Assembly (NCBI GenBank): GCA_001898935.1
Contig: MKVT01000014.1
Location: forward strand, 124,001-188,000
Origin: Paludibacter sp. 47-17
GTDB lineage: Bacteria; Bacteroidota; Bacteroidia; Bacteroidales; Paludibacteraceae
Length of the DNA stretch: 64,000 bases
Direction: 5' to 3'
Numbering within the stretch: position 1 is the stretch's first letter; each line of letters starts with the position of its first letter. The notes beneath the pieces are model-generated. The model worked only from the letters and a program-made list of their open reading frames with translations. It did not search any database and was not told the DNA's origin. Shown here one piece after another: positions 26,706 to 37,200 of the stretch. Both the position numbers and the translations under genes were made by a program.

Positions 26706-27743
26706 TTAATTCTGTAACAAAGTCGGCAGAATCAATGAGAAAATAAGAATCAACATCCCGATAACGAGTACCGAAACTGTTTTAGAACCGGCTCCTTTCC
26801 ATTCTTTAAGGATGATACCCCACACATTACTGAAGGTCACATTGAGCGACATCAGAATACTCCAGGAGAAAGCCATCATTACGCTTCCTTCGGTAAAGAA
26901 GCTTTTGCCAAGCGTGAGTCCGAAGAACTGCGAGTACCATAAGATTCCGGCCAGGGCGGTAAAAAGCAAATTATTGACCCAAACCTTGCCCGATACCGAT
27001 GTATAATCCTTCAGGGTTTTGTTTTTCACATTCTGGAAGAGGCAATACACCGCATTGGTAAGAAAACCGCCGAAAGTCACCATCAGGATGGCGGGCAATC
27101 CGGCATATAACCCATCGGTGCCCAGTTCAACCGCTTTCAGGCGAATCGGTTCGGCAGCTTCGAGTCCCAGGTTGAAGCTCGCGCTCATCACACCGGCCAG
27201 CAAGGCTACAAAAAGACCTTTACCCAGGGCGAAATCTTTAACGGCAGCCTTTTTCTGTTCTTCCGTCATATTTTTGGCCCGCAAGCTCCCGGCATAGCCG
27301 ATCACAGCGATACCGGCAATCGCCACACTAACACCGATCAAAAGAATGAGTCCTTCGCCGGAAAAAAGGTTTTCACCTTTCATCAGGGCCGGTATCAAGG
27401 TACCGAACGCCGAGCAGGTTCCCAGGGCAATCGACTGTCCCAGAGCAATCCCCAGGTAACGCATGCTTAAGCCGAAGGTCAGTCCGCCGACTCCCCAGAG
27501 CACACCAAAGAAAATGGATTTCCAGGCGGCCCCTTCGCCCGCAGCAAGCAACTCGCCCAGTGTATATCCTTCGGGTATAGCCAGCAACGCACCCAGGTAG
27601 GGGAATACCAGCCAGGCAAAAACGCCCTGCACCAGCCAGAAACTTTCCCACGACCATTCCTTCACTTTTTTGATAGGCACGTAGGAGCTCGATTGCCCCA
27701 TACTGCCTACCGCAATAATTAAAAGACCTAACAGGACTTCCAT
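26706..27743 (-). CDS. rhaT: L-rhamnose/proton symporter
   Basis: A 345-residue inner-membrane transporter with ten predicted helices, matching RhaT length and pattern. Diagnostic stretches include the N-terminal GQSSSYVPIKKVKEWSWESFW, a GVLWGVGGLTFGLSMRYLGIALGQSIALG core, FGGFLTNAVYC, and WSILMSLNVTFSNVWGI near the end. It imports L-rhamnose driven by protons. It starts 4 nt after rhaA, so the two are co-transcribed, and it is followed by a terminator. Confidence 0.93.
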   Translation of the reverse strand: MEVLLGLLIIAVGSMGQSSSYVPIKKVKEWSWESFWLVQGVFAWLVFPYLGALLAIPEGYTLGELLAAGEGAAWKSIFFGVLWGVGGLTFGLSMRYLGIALGQSIALGTCSAFGTLIPALMKGENLFSGEGLILLIGVSVAIAGIAVIGYAGSLRAKNMTEEQKKAAVKDFALGKGLFVALLAGVMSASFNLGLEAAEPIRLKAVELGTDGLYAGLPAILMVTFGGFLTNAVYCLFQNVKNKTLKDYTSVSGKVWVNNLLFTALAGILWYSQFFGLTLGKSFFTEGSVMMAFSWSILMSLNVTFSNVWGIILKEWKGAGSKTVSVLVIGMLILIFSLILPTLLQN

Positions 27744-27747
27744 AGAC

Positions 27748-29010
27748 TTAGCGCTTGAGGGTTACCTCTTTTTCGTATTGCTGAATATCGGCCACATACG
27801 ATTCGCCCGGAATCACGCCTTTTTTCATGCAATAGTAATCGTAAACAGCCGACCAGGGAAGCGATTTTGCTTCTTCGAGGAATGCCAGGCGTTCGAAATA
27901 CTGACCTTTCGATTCGAATTCGCGCAACTGGGCAATGGGTTCCAACAGCGCCTGCAACAGCGCTTTCTGAGTAGCGCGGACACCAATAACATAGGCTCCG
28001 ATACGGTTGATAGAAGCATCGAAGTAATCGAGTCCGATATGCACACGGTCCACAGCATCGGCGCGGATAATCTCCTGCGTAAGCGCCAGCAGTTCGTCGG
28101 TTTGGATGACCACGTGGTCGCTGTCCCAACGAATACCGCGGCTCACGTGGAGCATAATTTCGGGAGCAAACAACAATAGCGACGAAATTTTATCCGAAAT
28201 CACTTCAGTAGGATGATAGTGACCCGAATCGAGGGTGATCATTTTATTGTTGGCAACACCATAGCCCATGTAGAATTCGTGTGAACCGACGGTATAGCTT
28301 TCGCTGCCGATACCAAAAAGTTTACTTTCGATACAGTCGGCCATGTACTCGTCGTTGGTTTTGTATTCAAAAATTTTGTCGAGCGAATCTTTCAGGTTTT
28401 TGCGGTACAACAGGCGATCCACGGTAAGATCTTTCGATCCATCGGGAATCCATATATTGTGAATACACTTGGAACCCAACTGGCGACCCATTTCCTCCGC
28501 AATTTTGCGGCTGCGTATCACGTGTTCGATCCAGAACTCACGGATAGCCGGATCGCGGTGCGACAGGGTGAAACCATCGGCAGATTTATCGTGCGAAAAG
28601 CAAGTACAGTTGAAGTCGAGCTTGTAGTTTTTTTCTTTGGCCCAATCGATCCAACTTTGGAAATGCTTGGGTTCAATCTCATTACGATCCACTTTTTCGC
28701 CCTGGAAATCGCCATAGAAGGCATGGATATTCACACGGTGTTCGCCGGGAATCAGCGACATCGCCTTATCGATATCGGCGCGTACTTCGGAGATGGTACG
28801 GGCACGGCCCGGATAATTTCCGGTGGTTTGGATTCCGCCGGTGAGTTCGCCGTCGCCATCTTCGAAACCGCGTACATCGTCGGTTTGCCAGCAATGCAGC
28901 GAGATGGGCAGTTTATCGAGTTGAGCCATTGCATTATCCACATCGATACCTAATTCGGCATAACGAGCTTTGGCATATTCAAATGCCTGGTTAATTTGTT
29001 GTTCTTTCAT
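27748..29010 (-). CDS. rhaA: L-rhamnose isomerase
   Basis: Converts L-rhamnose to L-rhamnulose. The 420 residues match the family, with typical segments ISLHCWQTDDVRGFE, IPGEHRVNIHAFYGD, LDFNCTCFSHDKSADGFTLSH, SKCIHNIWIPDGSKD and IGLDYFDASINRIGAYVIG. The metal-binding glutamate, aspartates and histidines of the TIM barrel lie within these and in ITLDSGHYHPTE. rhaT follows after 4 nt and rhaM precedes by 125 nt. A rhamnulokinase gene is not in the window. Confidence 0.96.
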   Translation of the reverse strand: MKEQQINQAFEYAKARYAELGIDVDNAMAQLDKLPISLHCWQTDDVRGFEDGDGELTGGIQTTGNYPGRARTISEVRADIDKAMSLIPGEHRVNIHAFYGDFQGEKVDRNEIEPKHFQSWIDWAKEKNYKLDFNCTCFSHDKSADGFTLSHRDPAIREFWIEHVIRSRKIAEEMGRQLGSKCIHNIWIPDGSKDLTVDRLLYRKNLKDSLDKIFEYKTNDEYMADCIESKLFGIGSESYTVGSHEFYMGYGVANNKMITLDSGHYHPTEVISDKISSLLLFAPEIMLHVSRGIRWDSDHVVIQTDELLALTQEIIRADAVDRVHIGLDYFDASINRIGAYVIGVRATQKALLQALLEPIAQLREFESKGQYFERLAFLEEAKSLPWSAVYDYYCMKKGVIPGESYVADIQQYEKEVTLKR

Positions 29011-29053
29011 GGAACTTTCTGTTAAATTGATATTTTAGTTACGAATCCGATGG

Positions 29054-29061
29054 CAAAATTA
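29054..29061 (-). promoter_or_regulatory. Possible internal -7 box before rhaA
   Basis: TAATTTTG on the minus strand matches TAnnTTTG in the rhaM-rhaA gap, 43 nt before the rhaA start. It could give rhaA-rhaT a second start point; no upstream TTTG was found. Confidence 0.35.
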
Positions 29062-29135
29062 CCGATCCTGGTGCAGTCGTCCATCTGAAATCTGATATTA
29101 AAACCACACTTTTTGATAAAAAACTCAGCCGCTTG

Positions 29136-29450
29136 TTATTCCATATAAAAAACTTCGGGTAACTCGACAGATACCGGAGAGTTATCGGGATTCGTTTCCA
29201 TAATATCGGCCATGTAGGCCCACCATTTCTGTACGATTTCGGTCGAACCGAGGTCCTGCGATCCGCCATCGCCGCTCACTTTCTGAACGGCAAACAATAG
29301 GTTGGTGTCTTTATCCCAGAAAATGGAATAATCGGAAACGCCTGCTTCCTGCAGCAAGGCTTTGAGTTCGGGCCAGATTTCGTTGTGCCGCTTAGTATAT
29401 TCGGCTTCGCAGCCCGGTTTCAGAAACATTTTAAATGCAGCTCTTTTCAT
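29136..29450 (-). CDS. rhaM: L-rhamnose mutarotase
   Basis: A 104-residue dimeric alpha/beta ferredoxin-like enzyme interconverting alpha and beta anomers of L-rhamnose. Family motifs are RAAFKMFLKPGCEAEYTKRHNEIWPEL (with the catalytic His22), YSIFWDKDTNLLFAV and VQKWWAYMADIMETNPDNSP. The start ATG at 29450 lies 30 nt after a -7 box. It is the first gene of the rhaM-rhaA-rhaT run. Confidence 0.94.
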   Translation of the reverse strand: MKRAAFKMFLKPGCEAEYTKRHNEIWPELKALLQEAGVSDYSIFWDKDTNLLFAVQKVSGDGGSQDLGSTEIVQKWWAYMADIMETNPDNSPVSVELPEVFYME

Positions 29451-29480
29451 GATCGTTATTTTTAAAGTTAGTAATGCCTA

Positions 29481-29488
29481 CAAATGTA
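29481..29488 (-). promoter_or_regulatory. -7 box of the rhamnose operon
   Basis: TACATTTG on the minus strand matches TAnnTTTG, 30 nt before rhaM. The lack of a correctly spaced -33 box fits activator dependence, which is inference. Confidence 0.5.
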
Positions 29489-29584
29489 TAGTATAATCGC
29501 AACAACCCGGAAATGAAGTGTCGTTTTTTACAGGAAAAAGAAGCATCTTACAGGAAATTGATTTTTTAAAACACCGGAAATTAC

Positions 29585-29592
29585 TATCTTTG
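29585..29592 (+). promoter_or_regulatory. -7 box for fhs
   Basis: TATCTTTG matches TAnnTTTG, 27 nt before the fhs start; the nearest TTG is 24 nt further upstream, a longer spacing than usual. Confidence 0.45.
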
Positions 29593-29619
29593 TTTAAGAA
29601 ATTAAACAACAACAAACAT

Positions 29620-31287
29620 ATGAAGAGCGATATTGAAATTGCGCACGAATCGACTTTGGAAAAAATTTCGAAGGTTGCCGGAAAATTAGGAATAGCAAAA
29701 AACGATATTATTTCATACGGACCCTATATGGCAAAAATTCCCTGTGGAATGATCGATCAGAAAAAAATAAAAAAAAGCAAGCTGATACTGGTTACGGCCA
29801 TTACCCCTACCAAGGCAGGAATAGGTAAAACGACGGTATCGATCGGTCTGAGCCTGGGGTTGAATAAAATTGGAAAGTTGAGTGCTGTGGCACTCAGGGA
29901 ACCTTCGCTGGGTCCGGTGTTCGGGATGAAAGGAGGAGCTGCCGGAGGCGGTTACGCTCAGGTATTGCCGATGGAGAATATCAATCTGCATTTTACGGGC
30001 GATTTTCATGCCGTTACCTCGGCAAACAATACGATTGCAGCGCTGCTCGACAATTACATTTACCATCATCGCAACCAGGCCGACGGGCTGAAGCAAGTGC
30101 TTTGGAAACGTGTACTGGACGTCAACGACCGGAGTTTGAGGCATGTTGTCACAGGGCTCGGAGGACTTACCAATGGTGTACCGGCCGAAACCGGATTCGA
30201 CATTACTCCGGCTTCTGAAATTATGGCTATTTTATGTTTGTCGGAAAATGAAGACGATTTAAAACGGCGGATCGAAAAGATCTTATTGGGCTATACCCAT
30301 TCGGGACAACCCTTCACGGTGAAAGACCTGGGCATTGCCGGAGCTATCACCGTATTGTTGAAGGATGCCATCCACCCGAACCTGGTGCAAACCACCGAAA
30401 ACACGCCGGCGTTTATTCATGGCGGCCCGTTTGCTAATATTGCACATGGCTGTAACTCGATTGTTGCCACCAAAATGGCCCTGAATTTTTCGGACTATGT
30501 GATTACCGAGGCGGGCTTCGGGGCCGATCTGGGAGCCGAAAAGTTCTTGAATATCAAATGCCGTAAATCAGGGCTGCATCCTGCTCTGTCGGTACTGGTA
30601 GTTACTTCGCAGGCACTCAAGATGCACGGAGGAGTGGATATCAGGCAGATAAAAGAAGAAAATCACGAAGGACTGATCAAGGGATTCGAGAATATGGACC
30701 GCCATATCGACAATCTTAAATCCTTTGGTTTGAAAGTAGTGGTAGCATTCAACAAATATGATTTCGACACCGATGCCGAAATCGAATTGCTGCGTAACCA
30801 TTGTATGGAAAAGGAAGTAGGTTTCGCCGTCAACAATGCCTTTGCCGAAGGCGGCGCAGGAGCCGTGGAGCTGGCAGAAAAGGTAGTGGAAATGACAGAA
30901 GAAAAAACACACAAACCGCTCCACTTCACCTATAAGGATACCGACAGTATCGCCCGGAAAATCGAAAAAATCGCTCAGCGCATTTACGGAGCCCGCAGGG
31001 TTCTGTTTTCGGAAAAAGCAATGGCCATGATCCCGAAATTTGAAGCAATGGGAGCCGAAGCCTATCCGGTGTGTATTGCAAAAACCCAATATTCATTTTC
31101 CGACGACGAGAAGGCGTACGGAGCAGTACACGATTTCGATTTTCACATCAACGACCTGGTACTCAACAATGGTGCTGAATTTATCGTGGCCATCGCCGGT
31201 AAAATTATGCGTATGCCGGGCCTACCCAAAGATCCTCAAGCCAAGAATATCGATTTTACCGACGGCAAAATCACAGGATTGAGTTAA
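29620..31287 (+). CDS. fhs: Formate--tetrahydrofolate ligase
   Basis: ATP-dependent ligase making 10-formyl-tetrahydrofolate from formate; 555 residues, the expected length. The P-loop is [11 protein letters not shown] at about 62-72. The family signature [30 protein letters not shown] follows, then [11 protein letters not shown] and the [15 protein letters not shown] stretch. The ATG at 29620 fits the promoter box; the longer in-frame extension upstream covers that box. It is monocistronic and convergent with the response regulator gene. It feeds one-carbon units into purine and methionyl-tRNA metabolism. Confidence 0.97.
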   Translation: MKSDIEIAHESTLEKISKVAGKLGIAKNDIISYGPYMAKIPCGMIDQKKIKKSKLILVTAITPTKAGIGKTTVSIGLSLGLNKIGKLSAVALREPSLGPVFGMKGGAAGGGYAQVLPMENINLHFTGDFHAVTSANNTIAALLDNYIYHHRNQADGLKQVLWKRVLDVNDRSLRHVVTGLGGLTNGVPAETGFDITPASEIMAILCLSENEDDLKRRIEKILLGYTHSGQPFTVKDLGIAGAITVLLKDAIHPNLVQTTENTPAFIHGGPFANIAHGCNSIVATKMALNFSDYVITEAGFGADLGAEKFLNIKCRKSGLHPALSVLVVTSQALKMHGGVDIRQIKEENHEGLIKGFENMDRHIDNLKSFGLKVVVAFNKYDFDTDAEIELLRNHCMEKEVGFAVNNAFAEGGAGAVELAEKVVEMTEEKTHKPLHFTYKDTDSIARKIEKIAQRIYGARRVLFSEKAMAMIPKFEAMGAEAYPVCIAKTQYSFSDDEKAYGAVHDFDFHINDLVLNNGAEFIVAIAGKIMRMPGLPKDPQAKNIDFTDGKITGLS

Positions 31288-31311
31288 TGAAGGGAATACA
31301 ATCGGTCGATA

Positions 31312-31349
31312 GCAGGGAGGATGTTCCATTGTGTTGAACATCCCCCTGC
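31312..31349. terminator. Hairpin between fhs and the response regulator gene
   Basis: Strong stem: GCAGGG-A-GGATGTTC pairs with GAACATCC-C-CCTGC around a short loop, with one internal mismatch. It lies between convergent genes but has no U tract on either strand, so termination is plausible rather than clear. Confidence 0.45.
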
Positions 31350-31366
31350 CGGAACTGTTGTACGCA

Positions 31367-31978
31367 CTAAATCAACTTTTCTTCAATCGCCATTTTAACC
31401 AACACCGCCGTATTTTTTGCGCCCAATTTAAGCAGCAGGTTTTTACGGTACCCGTTGACGGTTTCTACACCGAGACACATTTTATCGGCAATTTCAGGAT
31501 TTGTGTACCCATCCACGATGAGCTTCAGGAGTTCTTTTTCCCGCGGGGTGAGCCACACGGGGTTTAGTGTGCGTTTTCGCATCAGCATATCGATTTCCTC
31601 CGACAGAAACCGTCCGCCTTCCACGACCGTTTCAATACTCAGGAGGATTTCATCGGGCATGGCATTTTTGAGCAGATAGCCGTCGGCTCCGCTTTCGAGC
31701 ATTCGGCGAACAAGTGCATATTCTCCGAAACTGGTCAGCGCTATTATCTTGATTTCGGGATTGTGCAATTTTATCTCCCTGCACAAATCGATTCCATTGG
31801 CATCGGGCAGGTTTATATCGAGAAATACCACATCGGGAGTTGCACGATGCAGGTAATGCAGGCATGCCTTTCCCGTAAGCGCCGTATGGCAAACCTCGGC
31901 GAAGCCAGAGTCGTCGACCAGTTTCTTCAACCCGTCGGCCAGGATAAGATGATCATCAACGATAAGAACCTGTATCAT
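31367..31978 (-). CDS. NarL/FixJ-family response regulator
   Basis: A 203-residue regulator with a CheY-like receiver (1-120: acidic pocket Asp8/Asp9, phospho-acceptor Asp54 in VVFLDINLPD, conserved Lys in YLLKNAMPDE). A LuxR-type helix-turn-helix occupies about 140-203 (LTPREKELLKLIVDGYTNPEIADKMCLGVETVNGYRKNLLLKLGAKN). It starts 6 nt after the sensor kinase and is its cognate partner. The divergent operon of giant surface proteins is the obvious candidate target, an inference from position. Confidence 0.92.
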   Translation of the reverse strand: MIQVLIVDDHLILADGLKKLVDDSGFAEVCHTALTGKACLHYLHRATPDVVFLDINLPDANGIDLCREIKLHNPEIKIIALTSFGEYALVRRMLESGADGYLLKNAMPDEILLSIETVVEGGRFLSEEIDMLMRKRTLNPVWLTPREKELLKLIVDGYTNPEIADKMCLGVETVNGYRKNLLLKLGAKNTAVLVKMAIEEKLI

Positions 31979-31984
31979 AATGGG

Positions 31985-33874
31985 CTAAATTTTAATCTCC
32001 ACGCTTATTTCCGTTCCTTCGTTTTCCTTGGAACAGATATTCATAGTTCCACTGAACGACACTACTCTGTTTTGGATGTTTTTCAATCCCATCCCCAAGG
32101 TTTTCGCTTTCGTATCAAAGCCTTTTCCGTTGTCCTGCACCGTAACCGAGATACGGGAAGGTTCCTGAACCAACTGCACATTTATTTCATCGGCATCAGC
32201 ATGCTTGAGGGCATTATTCACCAGTTCCATGACAATGCGGTAGATCATTACCTCACGTTTCGACTCCAAACGGGTTTCTGTTCCGAAATAATGGAAATTT
32301 ACATTCGGCAAACTATGGCATAAATCGGCTATGGCGGTTTTTAATCCGTAACGCGATAAGGCTTCGGGCATCATATTGTGCGAAATTCTACGCAGCTCCC
32401 GTATGGAATTATCCAACATTTTCAACACGTTGTTGAACCGCAAAATATCGTCGGACTCAAGTAAGGTTCCTTTTTTCATGTCGAACAGGTTTAATTTTAC
32501 CGCAGAGAGCATTCCGCCGAGACCGTCGTGCAGGTCGCGTGCAAGCCGCGAACGCTCGGCGGTTTCCCCGTCGAGTACGGCTTGCGTAGCCACCAGTTGT
32601 TTTTCCTGTTCGAGCCGGATTATTTTTTGCTCGGCAAGTTGCTTTTTTGTCCTAATATTTCTATGGCGGAAGTACAACGAAACGATGAGTGCCAATAACA
32701 AAACGCATATGACCATCCCGACGAACAGGTACAAGCTCTTTTCCTGTTGCAATGCAACAATTTTCAATTCCTTTTCGTCCACTTCATAAGCGGTCCGGAT
32801 CATTTCCACCTGACGTAAAGAACTCTCGTTCAGAACGCTGTCTTCGTATAGTTTGAATTTTCGTTCGGCAGCCAACGCGGCGCTCCAGTTGCCCTGTTTT
32901 TCATACATATCGGCAAGCCCTTTGTACGCACGGGCGATATTCCGCATTATTCCGCTGGCCTCGGCAACACTTAAAGCTTCTTTATAATTTTTCTCGGCCA
33001 GCGGGAAGTTGTCGATATGTTGATATACGTCGGCCACATTACAATAATTGGGAGCTATGTACTTCCTGTCGGCAATTTCCAGGTTCATTGCCAGCGCTTT
33101 TTGATAGTACTCCAACGCCTGGTCCCATCGATTGCGCTTTTTCGCCACGTTTCCCATGGAATTATACGCGATGGCTATCCCATTTTTATCGTTCCAGCCT
33201 TCGCTGTAGAAAAGATTTTTTTCGTAGTGCACCTGCGCCGAATCCAATTGGTTTTTTGCCTCAAAAACTCTTCCGATGCAACCGTGGCAAATCGAAAGCC
33301 CCTGATAATTATTTCGTTTTCTATCGATAAGCAACGATTGTTGAAAATAGTTCATGGCTTCATCGTATCGCTGAAGGGATAAATACACATTCCCGATATT
33401 GTTGAGCGCCGAGGCGGTTTCTTTTTCGTTTTGCAGTTTTTCGGCCAGAGGCAAGGCGCGAAACAAATATTCCAGCGCCGTGGGATAAACTTCCAGACGG
33501 CGGTAGAGAACTCCCAGATTCTGATTGGAGCGCAGCATCCAATAATCGGAGTTGTGTTGTTCCGATAACGTGAGGCATTCCTTATGGTAGCGAAGCGACG
33601 CCGGATAATTGGAAAAATTTCGCTCCATCACACCCAATTGATCCAACGCATGCATCATCCCTTCAGTATATTTCAGCTCCCTTGCTTTCTCAAGCGCCTT
33701 CACGGCAAATAATTTCAGTTCTTTTTTGTAAATCGTTACCTGCAAAACCGAATCAACCTGTTGTTTTGAAACAGGCGGAGAAAGCAAGGAATCGAGATGT
33801 TGTGCCTTTACTGCAAGGCAGATCATCAGAAATGCCCATACGACGCCGGTTTTTCTTTTCGCATTGCTTACCAT
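31985..33874 (-). CDS. TPR-containing sensor histidine kinase (HisKA_3)
   Basis: A 629-residue membrane sensor kinase. A signal peptide at about 1-25 leads to a periplasmic array of TPR repeats (about 40-375; for example ASALNNIGNVYLSLQRYDEAMNYFQQSL). One transmembrane helix (about 385-410) is followed by a coiled coil with charged residues and a HisKA_3 domain with His449 in RLARDLHDGLGG. The HATPase domain ends with GKGFDTKAKTLGMGLKNIQNRV. The ATG at 33874 (MVSNAK) is preferred over an upstream TTG. This architecture is typical of Bacteroidota kinases that read periplasmic signals through protein-protein contact. It is divergent from the three-gene surface protein operon. Confidence 0.92.
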   Translation of the reverse strand: MVSNAKRKTGVVWAFLMICLAVKAQHLDSLLSPPVSKQQVDSVLQVTIYKKELKLFAVKALEKARELKYTEGMMHALDQLGVMERNFSNYPASLRYHKECLTLSEQHNSDYWMLRSNQNLGVLYRRLEVYPTALEYLFRALPLAEKLQNEKETASALNNIGNVYLSLQRYDEAMNYFQQSLLIDRKRNNYQGLSICHGCIGRVFEAKNQLDSAQVHYEKNLFYSEGWNDKNGIAIAYNSMGNVAKKRNRWDQALEYYQKALAMNLEIADRKYIAPNYCNVADVYQHIDNFPLAEKNYKEALSVAEASGIMRNIARAYKGLADMYEKQGNWSAALAAERKFKLYEDSVLNESSLRQVEMIRTAYEVDEKELKIVALQQEKSLYLFVGMVICVLLLALIVSLYFRHRNIRTKKQLAEQKIIRLEQEKQLVATQAVLDGETAERSRLARDLHDGLGGMLSAVKLNLFDMKKGTLLESDDILRFNNVLKMLDNSIRELRRISHNMMPEALSRYGLKTAIADLCHSLPNVNFHYFGTETRLESKREVMIYRIVMELVNNALKHADADEINVQLVQEPSRISVTVQDNGKGFDTKAKTLGMGLKNIQNRVVSFSGTMNICSKENEGTEISVEIKI

Positions 33875-34234
33875 GGATTGAAAATTATTATTTCTCAAAA
33901 ATACGCATATTTTTTCAATGCAAATTTACTCCCAGAAAGAATTCTAAAAAACCCCCTTTTAGGGGTATCGCATAGAAAATTACAAAGATAACTTTGCAAT
34001 ATAAACTGCTAACAATCAAACGAACCAATGGTATGGAGACAATTTAACGCTCAATATTGTATTCAATCTGTATTTTTTAACCAAATCCGGACTTGAAAAT
34101 AAAAACTATTAGATGTTAAAATCTGTTTTATTGTATAGAGTTTTTATATCCCGGCTTCTTCAGGCGTGAAGAAGAAAAACAGCACAGGCGACGACTAGTC
34201 ATCAATCATCCATAAACTTAATCACTAATTGGTC
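33875..34234. other. Divergent 360-bp regulatory region of the two-component system and surface operon
   Basis: No gene is seen. Minus-strand -7 boxes are TAAATTTG (33928-33921) and TATCTTTG (33990-33983). The latter overlaps a plus-strand TAACTTTG (33989-33996), so the two form the near-palindrome CAAAGATAACTTTG. Further right, an inverted repeat lies at 34155-34174. A CCCC-TTTTA-GGGG-type short hairpin lies near 33953-33965. If the 33989 box is used, the surface operon has a leader of over 200 nt. Confidence 0.5.
34155..34174. promoter_or_regulatory. Inverted repeat in the leader of the surface protein operon
   Basis: CTTCTTCA (34155-34162), GGCG, TGAAGAAG (34167-34174): perfect 8-bp arms with a 4-nt spacer, 61 nt before the first surface gene. 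It could be a dimeric NarL-type regulator site, or a stable hairpin in the leader RNA. Confidence 0.5.
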
Positions 34235-37200
34235 ATGAAAAAAACACATTTACTTCTTTTTGTGCTCAGCTTCAGCGGCATCGTAACGGCCCAACTGAGC
34301 AAGACAGTCGACATTACCGCAGGAGGACTCAGTGCAGCGCTTACCTCCAGTGAAAAAGCAACGGTTACCGAGTTAATTATAACCGGCTCCATGAATTCAA
34401 ACGATTTTTATCAGATCCGCAATTACATGCCGCTTCTTAACAAGCTCGACATGTCGGCTGTGAGCGTAGCCAACCGTGTTATTAACAGCAGCGCTTTCGA
34501 ATCCAAAACTTCATTGGTGGAGGTAGTACTGCCCAGCAATTTAAAATCGATTGACGAATACGCTTTTTACAATTGCAACAACCTTAAATCGATCAATTTA
34601 CCCGACAGTCTGGAGCTTATCAAATACTCCGCTTTTTATCAGTGTTACGAGCTGAGCACCAACCTGGTGATTCCTCCGAAAGTCCGATCCATCGACAATT
34701 ACGCTTTCTACAAGTGCTCCAAACTAAGTTCGCTTGTTTTGCCCGACTCGTTGCGAACACTGGGTTCCTATGCTTTTCAGGAATGCGGATTGCTCAGCGG
34801 CCAACTGGTAATTCCTGCCTATGTAACATCGATGGGATACAACACTTTTTACGGAACCAATTACACAACGGCCAAACTATTGACACTCACCCCTCCGTCC
34901 ATCTACACAGGAGGATCGTTCAGCATGGGTCCCATCGCAATATTTTACGTTTTGCCGGAAGCAAAAACGGCATTCCGCAACGACACCAAGTGGAATCCTT
35001 ACATTATAATCGGCGGAGATATGCCGGTCAAGGTGACAGTCGATTTAACCACCGCGGGTACTCTGGGCGAAATGGTACTGCAACAGGTCGAGTACCTGAA
35101 AGACGTAAATGAACTCACGGTATCGGGCCTTATGAACGCTACCGATATGACCTTGCTGAAAAACAATTTTCCCGATTTGATAAGTCTGGATCTGAAGCAT
35201 ACCAATGTTACCGACATTCCAAATGGGCAGTTCCAGTTCCGTTATTACCTGCGTACTGTCGTGCTTCCCGATAGTTTACTGACCATGGGAACCTCGGTGT
35301 TTTACCAGTGTTACGACCTTCAGGAAATCGAAATTCCGAAGAAAGTGAAAATCCTTAACAATTACGCCTTTTACGAATGTAACCAATTAAGAAAAATCGT
35401 CCTCCCACCCACTTTAACCCATATCGGGAACCAGGCATTCGACGCCAATCATGCGCTTACCGATTTGATCCTGCCCGATTCTCTGGTCGAACTGGCCAAC
35501 TATGCATTCAGGGATTGCCGTCAACTCGACTCATTGATAATCCCTCCAAAAATCACGACGATCAACTATGCCAGCTTCGACGGGTGCACCCAACTCAAGT
35601 ATGTGACCTTTCCCGACAAACTCACCACCATCCGGAACTATGCTTTTCAGTCGTGCCCCATCGACACCCTGATCTTTCCCACGACCCTTCAAACCATCGA
35701 AGGATACGCCTTCCAGTTCAATCCGGGGTTAAAGCACATACTTTGCCAGCAACCTACTCCACCCGTGTTGAGTACCGATCCGTTTAATCATGTTGTAAAA
35801 ACCGTATGTACCCTCGAAGTGCCTTTCTGGTCGATGAACATGTACAAACAGTCGCCCGTATGGACCAACTTTGCCACGGTAATACCCTTCAATAAAGAAT
35901 TAAAAGAAATTCCGGTCAGCGGTCCGCTGGCCCTGGTCAATAATGTACGCCCCACCGGCTTCCCGAACATTACTATTCTGAGCAACGGAAGTCTGACGGT
36001 GGGCGGCAACACCCCATTTTCTACCGACCGGTTTATAATGGAAGGCAGGTACAATTCGGGTGTATTCGGAAATCTGATCAACGATTGCCCGGCCATGTCG
36101 GCCAACTCGGTAATGGTAAAACTGGATGTGAACGGAAATAAATGGTATTTTCTGAGTTTCCCCTTCGACCTAAAAGTATCCGATATCGGCACCTCAAACA
36201 ATGCTTTGTTGGCCATCCGCAGTTACGACGGGGCCGCACGTGCCCTGAACGGCACCGGTGGCAGCTGGAAAACAATGACACCCGACAGCACCCTAAAAGC
36301 CGGTAAAGGCTATATTATTAACGCCAACGCCACTACCACCTTACTGTTACCGGCAACATCGGCATCGCGGAACCAACTCTTCGGCAACGAAGAAAAAAGT
36401 GTGCCCCTGTCGACCTATGCCACCGAAGTAACAGCGAACAAAAACTGGAATTTTATCGGTAATGTTTATCCTTCGTATTTCGATTCGCGTTATCTCGACT
36501 TTACGGCTCCGATTACGGTATGGAACCTGAACAACAACACCTACACCGCCATATCGCTTACCGACGATAAATACGCCATTAAACCTTTCGAGGGGTTTTT
36601 CGTACAAAAACCGGAAGATATTTCGAATATGACCTTCCTCAAGGGAGGACGACAGCTCACTTCGGTACTATCGGCCGGCGGCCCTGCCGGTGCGCCTCAC
36701 AGAATACCGGCCAACAGCAACCGTAAGTTGGTCGACCTGCTGATCAGCAACTCCCAGCTTAGCGATCAAACGCGAATCGTTTTCAATCCCGAAGCCTTTA
36801 TGGAATATGAGATGGAAAGAGATGCGTCGAAATTTTTCAGCAACGATCCGTCGGTTCCCCAGTTGTATAGCCTCGACGATAGCAACAACTACTATGCAAT
36901 CAACGAACGCCCATCGTCGCAAGGATGGGTAAAACTGGGCTACAGGGCCGGAACCGACGGCAATTATCGGATTAAAAAGGCTGAAAACAGCTCTTCCGAT
37001 ATCCTTCAGCTCATGCTGGAAGATCGACTTACGTCGGCTTCGGTAGATCTGACACAGAGCGACTATTCGTTCTACAGCCCGAACGGCACATTCGACCACC
37101 GGTTTATTCTGCGCATTACTTCGCTGGCAACCAGCACACAACAACCGACAGCAACCGAATTAATACGCGGAGCGGAAGGTAAAATCTACATTTTTGCACC

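Noticed and set aside
34480-35800. CRISPR- or satellite-like repetition
   Set aside because: The periodicity comes from protein leucine-rich repeats of variable DNA sequence, not identical DNA repeats with spacers.
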